The notes below the pieces were generated by a model that was not told the DNA's origin, did no database searches, and saw only the letters and a list, made by a program, of their open reading frames with translations. Position numbers and translations under genes: made by a program. Shown here one piece after another: positions 1 to 11,123 of a stretch of DNA of 30,221 nt. Every line of letters begins with the position of its first letter. The first letter of the stretch is position 1. The stretch lies in NCBI GenBank assembly GCA_036004405.1, contig DASYRM010000048.1, positions 1 through 30,221 of the forward strand, written 5' to 3'. This stretch comes from DASYRM01 sp036004405 (lineage in GTDB: Bacteria > Acidobacteriota > Vicinamibacteria > Vicinamibacterales > UBA2999).

Positions 1-38
1 GGCAGAGTGCGCTCTGCCTACTCCGCCCACTCCGCCGG
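1..38. repeat. Hairpin and short tandem repeat downstream of purH
   Basis: Bases 1-18 form a perfect 7-bp hairpin (GGCAGAG / CTCTGCC, loop TGCG) followed by CTAC, the same ending seen in other palindromic elements of this window. Bases 20-38 contain two near-copies of ACTCCGCC. It lies directly 3' of the purH stop. It may be a member of the dispersed element family cut by the window edge, or a terminator stem without a T-run. Confidence 0.5.
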
Positions 39-1631
39 TCAGTGTCTGAAGTGACGCCGGCCCGTGAAGACCATGGCGAGGCCGTGTTCGTCGGCCGCCG
101 CGATCACCTCGGCATCCTTTACCGACCCACCGGTCTGGACGACGGCCGTCGCCCCGGCGGCAGCAATCGCGTCGAGGCCATCGCGGAACGGAATGAACGC
201 GTCGGATGCCGCCGCCGATCCGCGCAGGAAGTCGGGACCGTGCGCGGCGGCCTTCATGCGCGCCACGTTGACGGAGTCCACCCGGCTCATCTGACCGGCG
301 CCGATGGCCAGCGTGCGGTCCGCGGCCGTGAAGATGACGGTGTTGGACTTGACGTGCGCGCACACGCGCCACGCGAAGCGCATCGCCGTCCACTCCTCGG
401 CGGTCGGCTGCCGCTTCGTGACCACCTGCAACGAGGGCGACGGCCACGGCGCCGCCGCCTCCACCACGCGATCGCAGTCCTGCACCAGGACCGCGCCGAG
501 AATCGAACGCAGCTCGCGCCCCGCGCTCTCGCGCAGGCGCGAGAAGTCGGCGGTCACCACCCGCATCTGCCCCTTCTTCGCCAGGATCTCGCGCGCCGCA
601 TCGGCCACCGACGGCGCAATCACGGCGTCGAGCCTGGTCGAGACGAGCGTCGCGGCCACGTCGGCGTCGAGCGGCCGGTTGAGCGCGACGATGCCGCCGA
701 ACGCCGACAGCGGATCGGCTTCGCGCGCCCGGACATAGGCATCCGCCGCGCTCGAGCCGGTGGCGGCGCCACACGGGTTGGTGTGCTTGATGACTGCGGC
801 GGCCGGCTCGTCGAACTCGAGCACGATCCGCGCGGCGGCGTCGAGATCGAGCAGGTTGGTATAAGAGAGCTCCTTGCCCTGCAGCACGCGCGCGTCGCCG
901 AGCGCGGTGCGCGGTTCCTCCGCGTACCACGCCGACGCCTGATGCGGGTTCTCGCCGTAGCGGAGGTCTTGCAGCTTCTGCAGCGACACGGTCATCCTGG
1001 CCGGGGCGCCGCCCTCGCCCGGCGGCGTGCGCGTGAAGACGCCGCCGTCCGCCGACACGTCCGCCAGCGTAGCGGCGATGGCGGTGTCGTAGGCGCCGGT
1101 GTGCGCGAACGCCTTCCGCGCGAGATCGAAACGGAACGCAACCGAGGGGCCGCCGGGACGATCCAGTTCAGCCAGGACCGTGGAATAGTCCGCGGGCGAG
1201 ACCACCACCAGTACGTCTGCAAAGTTCTTGGCCGCCCCGCGCACCAGGCTGGGGCCCCCGATGTCGATCTCCTCGATGAGCCCCTCGAACGGCGTGGCCG
1301 GGTTCGCGGCCGCGGCGGCAAAGGGATAGAGGTTCACCGCCACCAGGTCGATCAGGCCGATCCCGTGCTCGCGGGCGGCCGCCAGATGGGCCTCGATCCC
1401 GCGGCGCGCCAGGATGCCGCCATGGATGCGGGGGTGGAGGGTCTTGACCCGGCCGTCCATCATCTCGGGGAATCCCGTGACCTCGGACACGTTCAGGACG
1501 GCTAACCCGTTGTCCTGAAGTGTTTTGGCCGTTCCGCCAGTCGAGACGAGCTCGAACCCGCGGTCGGCCAGGCCGCGGGCGAACGCGACCAGGCCGCTCT
1601 TGTCGGACACACTGATGAGTGCTCGCGGCAT
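39..1631 (-). CDS. purH: Bifunctional AICAR formyltransferase / IMP cyclohydrolase
   Basis: PurH catalyses the last two steps of de novo IMP synthesis in the cytoplasm: formyl transfer from 10-formyl-THF to AICAR, then ring closure of FAICAR. The 530 residues match the usual length. The N-terminal MGS-like cyclohydrolase domain shows STGGTAKTL (30-38) and DGRVKTLHP (59-67). The C-terminal transformylase domain shows RYGENPHQ (224-231), the catalytic KHTNPCG (282-288), a TKRQP motif, KSNT and GAGQMSR, and it ends in the typical RHFRH. The start is ATG at 1631 and the stop TGA at 39. No clear Shine-Dalgarno is visible. It is divergent from the cold-shock gene and shares the 212-bp upstream region with it. 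No other purine genes are nearby. Assignment is secure. Confidence 0.97.
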   Translation of the reverse strand: MPRALISVSDKSGLVAFARGLADRGFELVSTGGTAKTLQDNGLAVLNVSEVTGFPEMMDGRVKTLHPRIHGGILARRGIEAHLAAAREHGIGLIDLVAVNLYPFAAAAANPATPFEGLIEEIDIGGPSLVRGAAKNFADVLVVVSPADYSTVLAELDRPGGPSVAFRFDLARKAFAHTGAYDTAIAATLADVSADGGVFTRTPPGEGGAPARMTVSLQKLQDLRYGENPHQASAWYAEEPRTALGDARVLQGKELSYTNLLDLDAAARIVLEFDEPAAAVIKHTNPCGAATGSSAADAYVRAREADPLSAFGGIVALNRPLDADVAATLVSTRLDAVIAPSVADAAREILAKKGQMRVVTADFSRLRESAGRELRSILGAVLVQDCDRVVEAAAPWPSPSLQVVTKRQPTAEEWTAMRFAWRVCAHVKSNTVIFTAADRTLAIGAGQMSRVDSVNVARMKAAAHGPDFLRGSAAASDAFIPFRDGLDAIAAAGATAVVQTGGSVKDAEVIAAADEHGLAMVFTGRRHFRH

Positions 1632-1655
1632 GCGCTTGGAAACTAGAGGGTTAGC

Positions 1656-1684
1656 TTGACAGAGACCGGATGGGTCCGTAGGAT
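1656..1684 (+). promoter_or_regulatory. Sigma70-type promoter of the cold-shock gene
   Basis: A perfect -35 TTGACA (1656-1661) is followed after exactly 17 bases by TAGGAT (1679-1684), four of six matches to the -10 consensus. Transcription would start near 1690, giving a leader of about 150 nt before the csp ATG at 1844. This is the best promoter-like sequence in the window. Confidence 0.75.
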
Positions 1685-1689
1685 TAAGC

Positions 1690-1843
1690 CTGCGTTACGG
1701 GGGTATACCTGGAAACGTCGTAGCCGAGGCCGCGTTAGTACTCGCGGTCTTTTTTTGTGCCTCGAAGCAGACGCTTCGGGTGGCACTCGGTCCAGCGGGA
1801 CGTCCGGTCGCCGGCGCCCCCGCCTAGCAAGTAGGGAAGAACG
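1690..1843 (+). ncRNA. Long structured csp leader, or short terminated sRNA followed by csp
   Basis: From the predicted start near 1690 the transcript runs about 150 nt to the csp start codon. Long 5' leaders are characteristic of cspA-type mRNAs, where they act as temperature-responsive structures. This one contains a complete intrinsic terminator (1727-1756), so a product of about 66 nt could be released before csp. A ribosome-binding site (AGGGAAG, about 1833-1839) precedes the csp ATG. Whether the leader is an attenuator or the short RNA has its own role cannot be decided from sequence alone. Confidence 0.5.
1727..1756 (+). terminator. Intrinsic terminator inside the csp leader
   Basis: GGCCGCG (1728-1734) pairs with CGCGGTC (1743-1749) with one G-T wobble, around an 8-nt loop. 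An A-T pair extends the stem at its base, and seven T's follow (1750-1756). This is a textbook rho-independent terminator, but it lies between a strong promoter and the csp start, about 90 nt upstream of the ATG. That points to attenuation rather than end-of-gene termination. Confidence 0.75.
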
Positions 1844-2047
1844 ATGCGTATTACAGGCAAGGTCAAGTGGTTCAACAACGCCAAGGGCTATGGGTTCATC
1901 GAGCGTGAAGGCGGAAGCGACGTGTTCGTGCACTACTCCGCTATCACGGGCAACGGCTTCCGCTCCCTCGAAGAGGGCCAGGCGGTTGAGTTCGAGATCG
2001 TCGACGGCCCGAAGGGCCCGCAGGCCGGAAACGTTACCCGCGCCTAG
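1844..2047 (+). CDS. Cold-shock domain protein (CspA family)
   Basis: This 67-residue single-domain protein is a five-stranded OB-fold nucleic-acid chaperone that binds single-stranded RNA and DNA and melts mRNA structure. RNP1 is KGYGFI (14-19) and RNP2 is VFVHY (27-31). The opening MRITGKVKWFNNAKGYGFI and the acidic middle segment are typical of the family. ATG at 1844 is preceded by AGGGAAG at good spacing. It stands alone with its own promoter and long leader. The leader terminator suggests autoregulation, since CspA-family proteins are known to act as antiterminators; that link is inference here. Several paralogues usually exist per genome, so no specific csp letter is given. Confidence 0.96.
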   Translation: MRITGKVKWFNNAKGYGFIEREGGSDVFVHYSAITGNGFRSLEEGQAVEFEIVDGPKGPQAGNVTRA

Positions 2048-2062
2048 AACCACGAACGACCT

Positions 2063-2088
2063 GCCCGGCGCCGTCCGCGGCGCCGGGC
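2063..2088 (+). terminator. Strong GC hairpin after csp (no T-run)
   Basis: A perfect 10-bp stem, GCCCGGCGCC (2063-2072) and GGCGCCGGGC (2079-2088), with a 6-nt loop starts 16 bases after the csp stop. It lies between the convergent csp and the minus-strand gene ending at 2136. No T-run follows, so termination is plausible but unproven. It could also protect the csp mRNA 3' end. Confidence 0.5.
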
Positions 2089-2135
2089 GCCCTGCCTGAG
2101 CAAGTCTCCCCCGCTTTCGCTTCTCAGCTTCAAGC

Positions 2136-2723
2136 CTACTCATCCGTAGAACGCAAGGCGCGCGCGGTCAGCGCGACCTTGCCGTCTTTGATCGCGACGC
2201 GAAACGCGACGTCGGTGCCGCCCTTGTCCTTGAGCGCCCGCACCTGCGTGGACACGAGCGTCGCGAACTTGTCGTACGCCACGCGCTCCTGCCCCGCAGC
2301 CTGCCGCGCCTTGACGAAGCTGTCGTAGAGCGCGCGCACCTTGTCGTCTTCCGTCGTCGGATCGTGGAAGGTCTCCACCTTGACGATCCGATCTTCGAGC
2401 GGATCGGGCTTCGGCGGCTCGGTGTGCCGCGGATGCATCAGCGGTCCCGGGCGGCCTTCTTCGCGCGCGCGCAGCGCCCGATCCCAGAGATCGACGAAGC
2501 GGCTGAAGCGCGTCTGCAGCGTCGTGAACCGGAAGCGCGCGCCGTAGTTGTTGATGGAGGTGCGATCGAGGCGCTTGACGGTGGCCTCCACGCGGGCGCG
2601 CGTCTCCCACGGCGGACGCTTCAGCCGGCCGGCGAAGTACATGTTGTACTCGCTCTCGAGCCGCTTCAGGTCGCCTTCGAGCGCGGTGAGCTCGCGATTG
2701 AACTCGGCGGTTGGATCCGACAC
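2136..2723 (-). CDS. Conserved hypothetical protein, resembles the MXAN_5187 C-terminal domain
   Basis: This is a soluble protein of about 195 residues without signal peptide or membrane segment. The N-terminal third is charged and probably coiled-coil (ELTALEGDLKRLESEYN), followed by the block PPWETRARVEATVKR. The middle contains FTTLQTRFSRFVDLWDRAL and a proline-rich linker. The end reads VAFRVAIKDGKVALTARAL. From memory this pattern fits the domain annotated as MXAN_5187 C-terminal in myxobacteria and acidobacteria, whose function is unknown. I chose GTG at 2723. The frame extends to a TTG at 2753, but that lies inside a heptamer repeat and would add an unlikely leader. It follows nuoN on the same strand after 71 bp, so it may be read through from the nuo operon. 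Confidence 0.7.
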   Translation of the reverse strand: MSDPTAEFNRELTALEGDLKRLESEYNMYFAGRLKRPPWETRARVEATVKRLDRTSINNYGARFRFTTLQTRFSRFVDLWDRALRAREEGRPGPLMHPRHTEPPKPDPLEDRIVKVETFHDPTTEDDKVRALYDSFVKARQAAGQERVAYDKFATLVSTQVRALKDKGGTDVAFRVAIKDGKVALTARALRSTDE

Positions 2724-2746
2724 CAGTCGAGATTGTGCCACACACG

Positions 2747-2774
2747 GGCTCAAGGCTCAGGGCTCAAGGCTCAA
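2747..2774. repeat. Tandem heptamer repeat, four copies of GGCTCAA
   Basis: Four consecutive 7-base units (GGCTCAA, GGCTCAG, GGCTCAA, GGCTCAA) occupy the short gap between nuoN and the downstream minus-strand hypothetical gene. Heptamers avoid frame and codon constraints only outside genes, consistent with this position. Copy number may vary between strains. Confidence 0.8.
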
Positions 2775-2794
2775 GCCCGGCCCGGCTGTATTGC

Positions 2795-4234
2795 TCAGAA
2801 GATCGTGGAGATAGAGGCGGCGGCGACGTTCAGGACCTGGGTTGGCAGCACACCCAGGTAGACGATGGCAATGATCGACAGCGCCAGCGCCGCCATGCCG
2901 AGCCCGGCCACGCGCGGAGGCACGTCAGCGGTGCCGCGTTCGGACATGTACATCATCACCACGACGCGCAGGTAGAAGAACACCGACACGACCGAGGTGA
3001 GCATGCCGAGGATGGCGAGCCAGTAGTAGCCGGCGCTCACCGCGGCGCTGAAGATGTACCACTTGCCGATGAACCCCGCGGTCGGCGGCAGCCCGCCCAG
3101 CGAGAGCAGGCAGACGGTCATCAGCGCCGCCAGCGCCGGGTGCGAATGCCACAGGCCGGCGTAGTCGCGCAGCTCGTCGTTGGCGCGATCGCGGGCGCCA
3201 AGGAGCGCGATGCCGCCAAACGCCGCCAGGTTGGTCACCGAATACGCCAGCAGGTAGAAGAGGATCGCCGCCTTGCCGACGTCGTTGGCGGCCACCAGCC
3301 CCACCAGCAGATAGCCGCCGTGCGCGATGCTCGAATAGGCCAGCATGCGCTTGAGATTGGTCTGCGCCACGCCGACGACGGTGCCGAGGATCATGGTGAG
3401 CGCGGCGATCACCGCAATCACGGGCGCCCAGTCGGCCTTGAACGGCTCGAACGCAGAGAGGAACACGCGGGCAAAGGCGGCAAAGGCCGCGGCCTTGACC
3501 CCCGTGGACATGAAACCGGTGACCACCGCGGGGGCGCCCTCGTAGGCGTCCGGCGTCCACATGTGGAACGGCACCGCCGAGATCTTGAACGCGAACCCCA
3601 CCAGCAGGAACCCCATGGCGATGAGGATCATCGGGTTCGACGACAGCGCCTGCGCCGAGAGATAGGCGCCCACCGCACTCAGCTTGGTGCTGCCGGTCAC
3701 GCCGTAGGTGAAGGCGATGCCGTAGAGAAAGAACGCGCTCGAGAAGGCGCCCAGCAGGAAGTACTTGAACGCGCCCTCGATGCCAGCCTGGTTGTCGCGG
3801 CGGATCGCGGTGAGTACGTAGACCGACAGCGACAGGATTTCGAGCGCCACGAAGATCACGAGCAGATCGCTCGCGGTGGCCATCATCATCATGCCGACGA
3901 TCGAGAAGAGCACGAGCGCGTAGTACTCGCCGGCGGGAATCGAGTTGCGCTCGAGCACCGGCGCCGAAAACAGGATGGTCAGCACGCCGACGGCTACCAG
4001 CGTGAGGGTGACGAACAGGCCGAAGTTGTCGGCCTGAATCACGCCGAAGCCGCTCGTCGAGCGGTTCCACAGCAGCACCGACGACACCGCCGCCCCCGCC
4101 AGGCCGACGATGCCGAGGCCGCCGATCGGCAGCCGCTCCTGCTTGCCGCGGAACGCTTCGGCGCCCATCGACGCCAGCGCCGCCAGCGTGACGCACAGCA
4201 TCGGAACGATTGCGTCCAGGTCTGGACTGAACAT
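2795..4234 (-). CDS. nuoN: NADH-quinone oxidoreductase subunit N
   Basis: NuoN is one of three antiporter-like proton-pumping subunits in the membrane arm of complex I. The 479 residues are highly hydrophobic with about 13-14 transmembrane helices. The conserved proton_antipo_M core includes VPFHMWTPDAYEGAP and LKRMLAYSSIAHGGYLL, the latter carrying the family lysine on the broken helix. ATG at 4234 directly follows the nuoM stop at 4235-4237. GCGGAG at the end of nuoM serves as its Shine-Dalgarno, so translation is probably coupled. It is the last gene of the operon, as in the usual nuoA-N order. Confidence 0.95.
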   Translation of the reverse strand: MFSPDLDAIVPMLCVTLAALASMGAEAFRGKQERLPIGGLGIVGLAGAAVSSVLLWNRSTSGFGVIQADNFGLFVTLTLVAVGVLTILFSAPVLERNSIPAGEYYALVLFSIVGMMMMATASDLLVIFVALEILSLSVYVLTAIRRDNQAGIEGAFKYFLLGAFSSAFFLYGIAFTYGVTGSTKLSAVGAYLSAQALSSNPMILIAMGFLLVGFAFKISAVPFHMWTPDAYEGAPAVVTGFMSTGVKAAAFAAFARVFLSAFEPFKADWAPVIAVIAALTMILGTVVGVAQTNLKRMLAYSSIAHGGYLLVGLVAANDVGKAAILFYLLAYSVTNLAAFGGIALLGARDRANDELRDYAGLWHSHPALAALMTVCLLSLGGLPPTAGFIGKWYIFSAAVSAGYYWLAILGMLTSVVSVFFYLRVVVMMYMSERGTADVPPRVAGLGMAALALSIIAIVYLGVLPTQVLNVAAASISTIF

Positions 4235-5824
<1,590 letters not shown>

Positions 5825-5832
5825 TGTCTGCC

Positions 5833-7857
<2,025 letters not shown>

Positions 7858-7864
7858 CGGCGGC

Positions 7865-8167
7865 TCACCACTTCAGCGAGGTGAACGCATCGGGGTTGAG
7901 CGACTCCCGGCCGCGGAAGAGCGCGATGACCAGCGCCAGACCGACCGCCGCTTCGGCGGCCGCCACGGTCATGACGAAGAAGGTGATGATCTGCCCGTCC
8001 ACGGTGCCGTTGAACCGGCCGAACGCGACGAAGCTGAGATTCACGGCGTTGAGCATGATCTCGACCGACAGCAGGATCGTGATCAGGTTCTTGCGCAGGA
8101 ACACGCCGGCGCTGCCGATCGCGAAGAGAATCGCGGAGACGACCAGATAGTGGCTGAGCGGAATCAC
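7865..8167 (-). CDS. nuoK: NADH-quinone oxidoreductase subunit K
   Basis: NuoK is a small three-helix membrane subunit in the proton path between the quinone site and the antiporter modules. It has 100 residues, the canonical length. Glu36 (in VEIMLNAVNLSF) and Glu72 (in AAAEAAVGLAL) occupy exactly the positions of the functionally essential glutamates in E. coli NuoK. Its ATG overlaps the nuoJ stop by four bases (8164-8167), indicating translational coupling. Confidence 0.96.
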   Translation of the reverse strand: MIPLSHYLVVSAILFAIGSAGVFLRKNLITILLSVEIMLNAVNLSFVAFGRFNGTVDGQIITFFVMTVAAAEAAVGLALVIALFRGRESLNPDAFTSLKW

Positions 8168-8697
8168 ACGTCACCTTCCCGCCGCGCCAGCACCACCGCG
8201 CCAACCATGGCCACGAGAATCAGCACCGACGTCGCCTCGAACGCGAAACTGTATTGCGTGAACAGCACCCGTCCCATCTCGCGGACCGAGGAGATCGCGG
8301 CGCCGTCGCCGCGCCCGCCCACGGGTGATCCCAGGCTCACCACCTTGGCCAGCGCCCATCCAAGCTCGGCCACCAGCAGGACGGCGAGCACGATGCCGAT
8401 CCGGGCAAAGCCCGGCCGCCGCAGCGGGTGGGTGCGATCCCATTCGGCGGCGTCTTCCTGCGGCGCGTTGAGCAGCATGACGACGAACAGGAAGAGCACC
8501 ATGATGGCGCCGGCGTAGATGATCATCTGCGCCACCGCCACGAACGGCGCGTCCAGCGTGATGTACAGGCCGGCGAGCGCCGCGAACGACACGATGAGCA
8601 GCAGCACGCTGTACATCGGGTTGCGCTGGCCGATGACGAGCGCCGATGCACCGACGGCCAGCCCGGACAGGACGTAGAAGAGGAGACTCTCAGGCAT
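8164..8697 (-). CDS. nuoJ: NADH-quinone oxidoreductase subunit J
   Basis: NuoJ is a five-helix membrane subunit (equivalent to mitochondrial ND6) that carries the pi-bulge helix linking quinone chemistry to pumping. The 177 residues show the typical N-terminal hydrophobic helices, the segment IIYAGAIMVLFLFVVMLLN, and a C-terminal helix with VLILVAMVGAVVLARR. ATG at 8697 lies inside the end of nuoH (8-bp overlap). This tight overlap leaves no room for nuoI, which usually sits between nuoH and nuoJ. Confidence 0.95.
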   Translation of the reverse strand: MPESLLFYVLSGLAVGASALVIGQRNPMYSVLLLIVSFAALAGLYITLDAPFVAVAQMIIYAGAIMVLFLFVVMLLNAPQEDAAEWDRTHPLRRPGFARIGIVLAVLLVAELGWALAKVVSLGSPVGGRGDGAAISSVREMGRVLFTQYSFAFEATSVLILVAMVGAVVLARREGDV

Positions 8698-9748
8698 TGA
8701 AGTAGAGCACCGCCGCCGCGGTCACCAGCAGGTTGATGACCGACGCGGGCAGAAGGTACTTCCAACCGAACTTCATCAGCTGGTCGTAGCGGTAGCGGGG
8801 CACTGTCCAGCGCATCCAGATGTAGAAGAACAGGATGCCGCCGATCTTCATGAAGAAGATCAGCCAGCCGATGTTCCACAGCTCGATGTAGTAGTCGGCC
8901 GGGGTCCAGAACGGTGCCAGCCCGTGCCAGCCACCGAGGAACAGATCGGTGGCCACGGCCGACACGGTGACCATGTTCACGTACTCGGCCTGCGGGAAGA
9001 GCGCAAAGCGCACCGAGCTGTACTCGGTGTTGAACCCGGCGACGAGCTCCTGCTCCGCTTCGGGGAAGTCGAACGGCGCGCGGTTGGTCTCGGCCACGCC
9101 GGCGATGAAATAGATGATGAACCCGATCGGCTGCACGAAGATGTACCACTTCGGAATCCAGCCTCCGAGCCAGTAGCCGGTCTGCGAATCCACCATCTCG
9201 CGCACCGACATCGATCCCGCCAACAGGATGATCGCCGCCAGCGCCGTCGCATACGACAGCTCGTAGCTGATCATCTGCGCTGAGGCGCGCAGCCCGCCGA
9301 AGAGGGCGTACTTGCTGTTCGAGGACCATCCCGCCAGCACGATGCCGTAGACGCCCATCGACGTGATGGCAAAGATCACGAGCACGCCCACGTTGACATC
9401 GGCGGCGCCCAGCTTCACCGGCCGATCGAGCAGGCCGAAGAGGGTCGTCTCGCCGCCAAAGGGCACGGTGGCAAATGCGGCAAAGGCGGCGGTGACCGCC
9501 AGCACCGGCGCCAGCGTGAACAGCCACTTGTCGGCGCCCTTCGGCCGCAGCTCCTCCTTCATCAGGAGCTTGAGGATGTCGGCGAGCGGCTGCAGCATGC
9601 CGTGCGGCCCCACCAGGTACGGGCCGTAGCGCTGCTGCATGAAGCCCATCACCTTGCGCTCGGCCAGCACCAGCACGGCCGAGGCGTTGACGAGCATGAA
9701 AAACGCCAGAAAGATGATGACGAACTGAACGAAGAGTCGCAGATCCAT
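8690..9748 (-). CDS. nuoH: NADH-quinone oxidoreductase subunit H
   Basis: NuoH (ND1 homologue) forms most of the quinone-binding chamber at the junction of the peripheral and membrane arms. The 352 residues contain eight or more helices and the diagnostic matrix loop ETNRAPFDFPEAEQELV. They also contain AERKVMGFMQQRYGP near residue 30 and the following GFNTEYSS. The start is ATG at 9748, 15 bp after the nuoF stop. nuoG, normally placed between nuoF and nuoH, is absent. Confidence 0.97.
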   Translation of the reverse strand: MDLRLFVQFVIIFLAFFMLVNASAVLVLAERKVMGFMQQRYGPYLVGPHGMLQPLADILKLLMKEELRPKGADKWLFTLAPVLAVTAAFAAFATVPFGGETTLFGLLDRPVKLGAADVNVGVLVIFAITSMGVYGIVLAGWSSNSKYALFGGLRASAQMISYELSYATALAAIILLAGSMSVREMVDSQTGYWLGGWIPKWYIFVQPIGFIIYFIAGVAETNRAPFDFPEAEQELVAGFNTEYSSVRFALFPQAEYVNMVTVSAVATDLFLGGWHGLAPFWTPADYYIELWNIGWLIFFMKIGGILFFYIWMRWTVPRYRYDQLMKFGWKYLLPASVINLLVTAAAVLYFNA

Positions 9749-9763
9749 GTGCGCGGCGCCGCT

Positions 9764-11077
9764 CTAGTGGTGTCCGGCCAGCACCGGGTGCTTGGCGCGC
9801 CACTCGGAGGGGAGCGTGCAGCGACCCTCCTTCACGTGCGCCTCGAACTCGTGGCGGAACAGCTTCAGCGTGGTCAGCACGGGCGTCGCCGCCGCATCGC
9901 CGAACGCGCAGAGCGTCTTGCCCACGATGTTGTTGGCGACCCCGAACAGCAGGTCGATGTCCTTCATCCGCCCTTCACCGGCCTCGACGCGCTGCAGCAG
10001 CTGGTACAGCCAGTTGCCGCCCTCGCGGCACGGCGTGCACTTGCCGCACGACTCGTGGCGGTAGAAGTGCAGCAGGTTCATCGCCAGCCACACCATGCAG
10101 ACGGTCTCGTCGAGCACGATGAGCCCCGCCGACCCGAGCAGCGATCCCGCTTTCTGGACGCCGTCGAAGCTGGCGGGCGTGTCGAGCTGCTCGTCGAGCA
10201 GCAGCGGCACCGAAGAGCCGCCCGGGATGATCGCCTTGAACTTCTTTCCGCCGGCCATGCCCTGCGCAAACGGCTCCCCGTAGATCAGCTCGCGCAGCGT
10301 CGTGTGCATCGACGCCTCGTAGACGCCAGGCCGCTTCACGTGGCCGCTGATGCAAAAGAGCTTCGGGCCGCCGTTCTTCTCGGGCCCCATGCCGGCAAAC
10401 CACTCCGGCCCGTTCAGCACGATGGGCGGCACGTTGCACAGCGTCTCGACGTTGTTCACCGCGGTCGGCTTCTGATAGAGGCCGGCCACCGCGGGGAACG
10501 GCGGCTTGATCCGCGGCTGCGCGCGCTTGCCTTCCAGCGACTCGATGAGCGCGGTCTCTTCACCGGCTTCATACGCGCCGGCGCCGCGGTGCACGTAGAC
10601 GTCGCAGTCGAAGCCGCTGCCCAGGATGTTCTTGCCGAGGAAGCCGGCCTTGTAGGCCTTCTCGATCTCGGCCTCGAGGATCTGCTGGACGTGGAAGAAC
10701 TCGCCGCGGATGTAGATGTAGGCCACCTTGGCGCCGATGGCGTAGCACGAGATCACGCACCCCTCGATGAGCAGGTGCGGGTTGCGCTCCATCAGCACGT
10801 GGTCCTTGAACGTACCCGGCTCGCTCTCGTCGGCGTTGCAGGCGATGTAGCGCGGCTCGGTCTTCTTGTCGACGAACTGCCACTTCAGTCCGGTCGGGAA
10901 GCCGGCGCCGCCGCGGCCGCGCAGCCCCGACGCCTTGACCATCTCGATGAGGTCGTTCGGCTGCAGCGTGAGCGCCTTGCGCAGCCCTTCATAGCCGCGT
11001 GCGCGCTGGAGATAGAAGTCCAGCGTGTACGCGTTGGGCTCGCGGACGAAGGAAGTGAGGACAGGTTCAAATGCCAT
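9764..11077 (-). CDS. nuoF: NADH-quinone oxidoreductase subunit F (NADH and FMN binding)
   Basis: NuoF oxidises NADH through FMN and passes electrons to its own 4Fe-4S cluster N3. The 437 residues show the FMN/NADH-binding glycine-rich GRGGAGFPTG (54-63), the NADH-site segment NADESEPGTFKDH, and the N3 ligands Cys344, Cys347 and Cys350 (SCGKCTPCREG) plus Cys390 (TLCAFGDAA). All key residues are present, so the dehydrogenase head should be functional. ATG at 11077 has no good Shine-Dalgarno. Its upstream 42 bp are largely a palindromic repeat that also ends nuoE. Downstream nuoG is missing from the operon. Confidence 0.97.
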   Translation of the reverse strand: MAFEPVLTSFVREPNAYTLDFYLQRARGYEGLRKALTLQPNDLIEMVKASGLRGRGGAGFPTGLKWQFVDKKTEPRYIACNADESEPGTFKDHVLMERNPHLLIEGCVISCYAIGAKVAYIYIRGEFFHVQQILEAEIEKAYKAGFLGKNILGSGFDCDVYVHRGAGAYEAGEETALIESLEGKRAQPRIKPPFPAVAGLYQKPTAVNNVETLCNVPPIVLNGPEWFAGMGPEKNGGPKLFCISGHVKRPGVYEASMHTTLRELIYGEPFAQGMAGGKKFKAIIPGGSSVPLLLDEQLDTPASFDGVQKAGSLLGSAGLIVLDETVCMVWLAMNLLHFYRHESCGKCTPCREGGNWLYQLLQRVEAGEGRMKDIDLLFGVANNIVGKTLCAFGDAAATPVLTTLKLFRHEFEAHVKEGRCTLPSEWRAKHPVLAGHH

Positions 11078-11085
11078 ATATCGTT

Positions 11086-11123
11086 GGGCCGCCTAAAGGC
11101 GGCCCCTACAAGGCGGCCCCTAC
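11086..11123. repeat. Palindromic element between nuoE and nuoF, with a duplicated arm
   Basis: GGGCCGCC (11086-11093) and GGCGGCCC (11098-11105) form a perfect 8-bp hairpin with a TAAA loop, followed by CTAC. The 14 bases 11096-11109 are then repeated exactly at 11110-11123. On the coding strand the element starts with GTAG, and that TAG is the nuoE stop codon. It fills the nuoE-nuoF junction and displaces any clear Shine-Dalgarno for nuoF. It belongs to the dispersed palindrome family. Confidence 0.85.
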
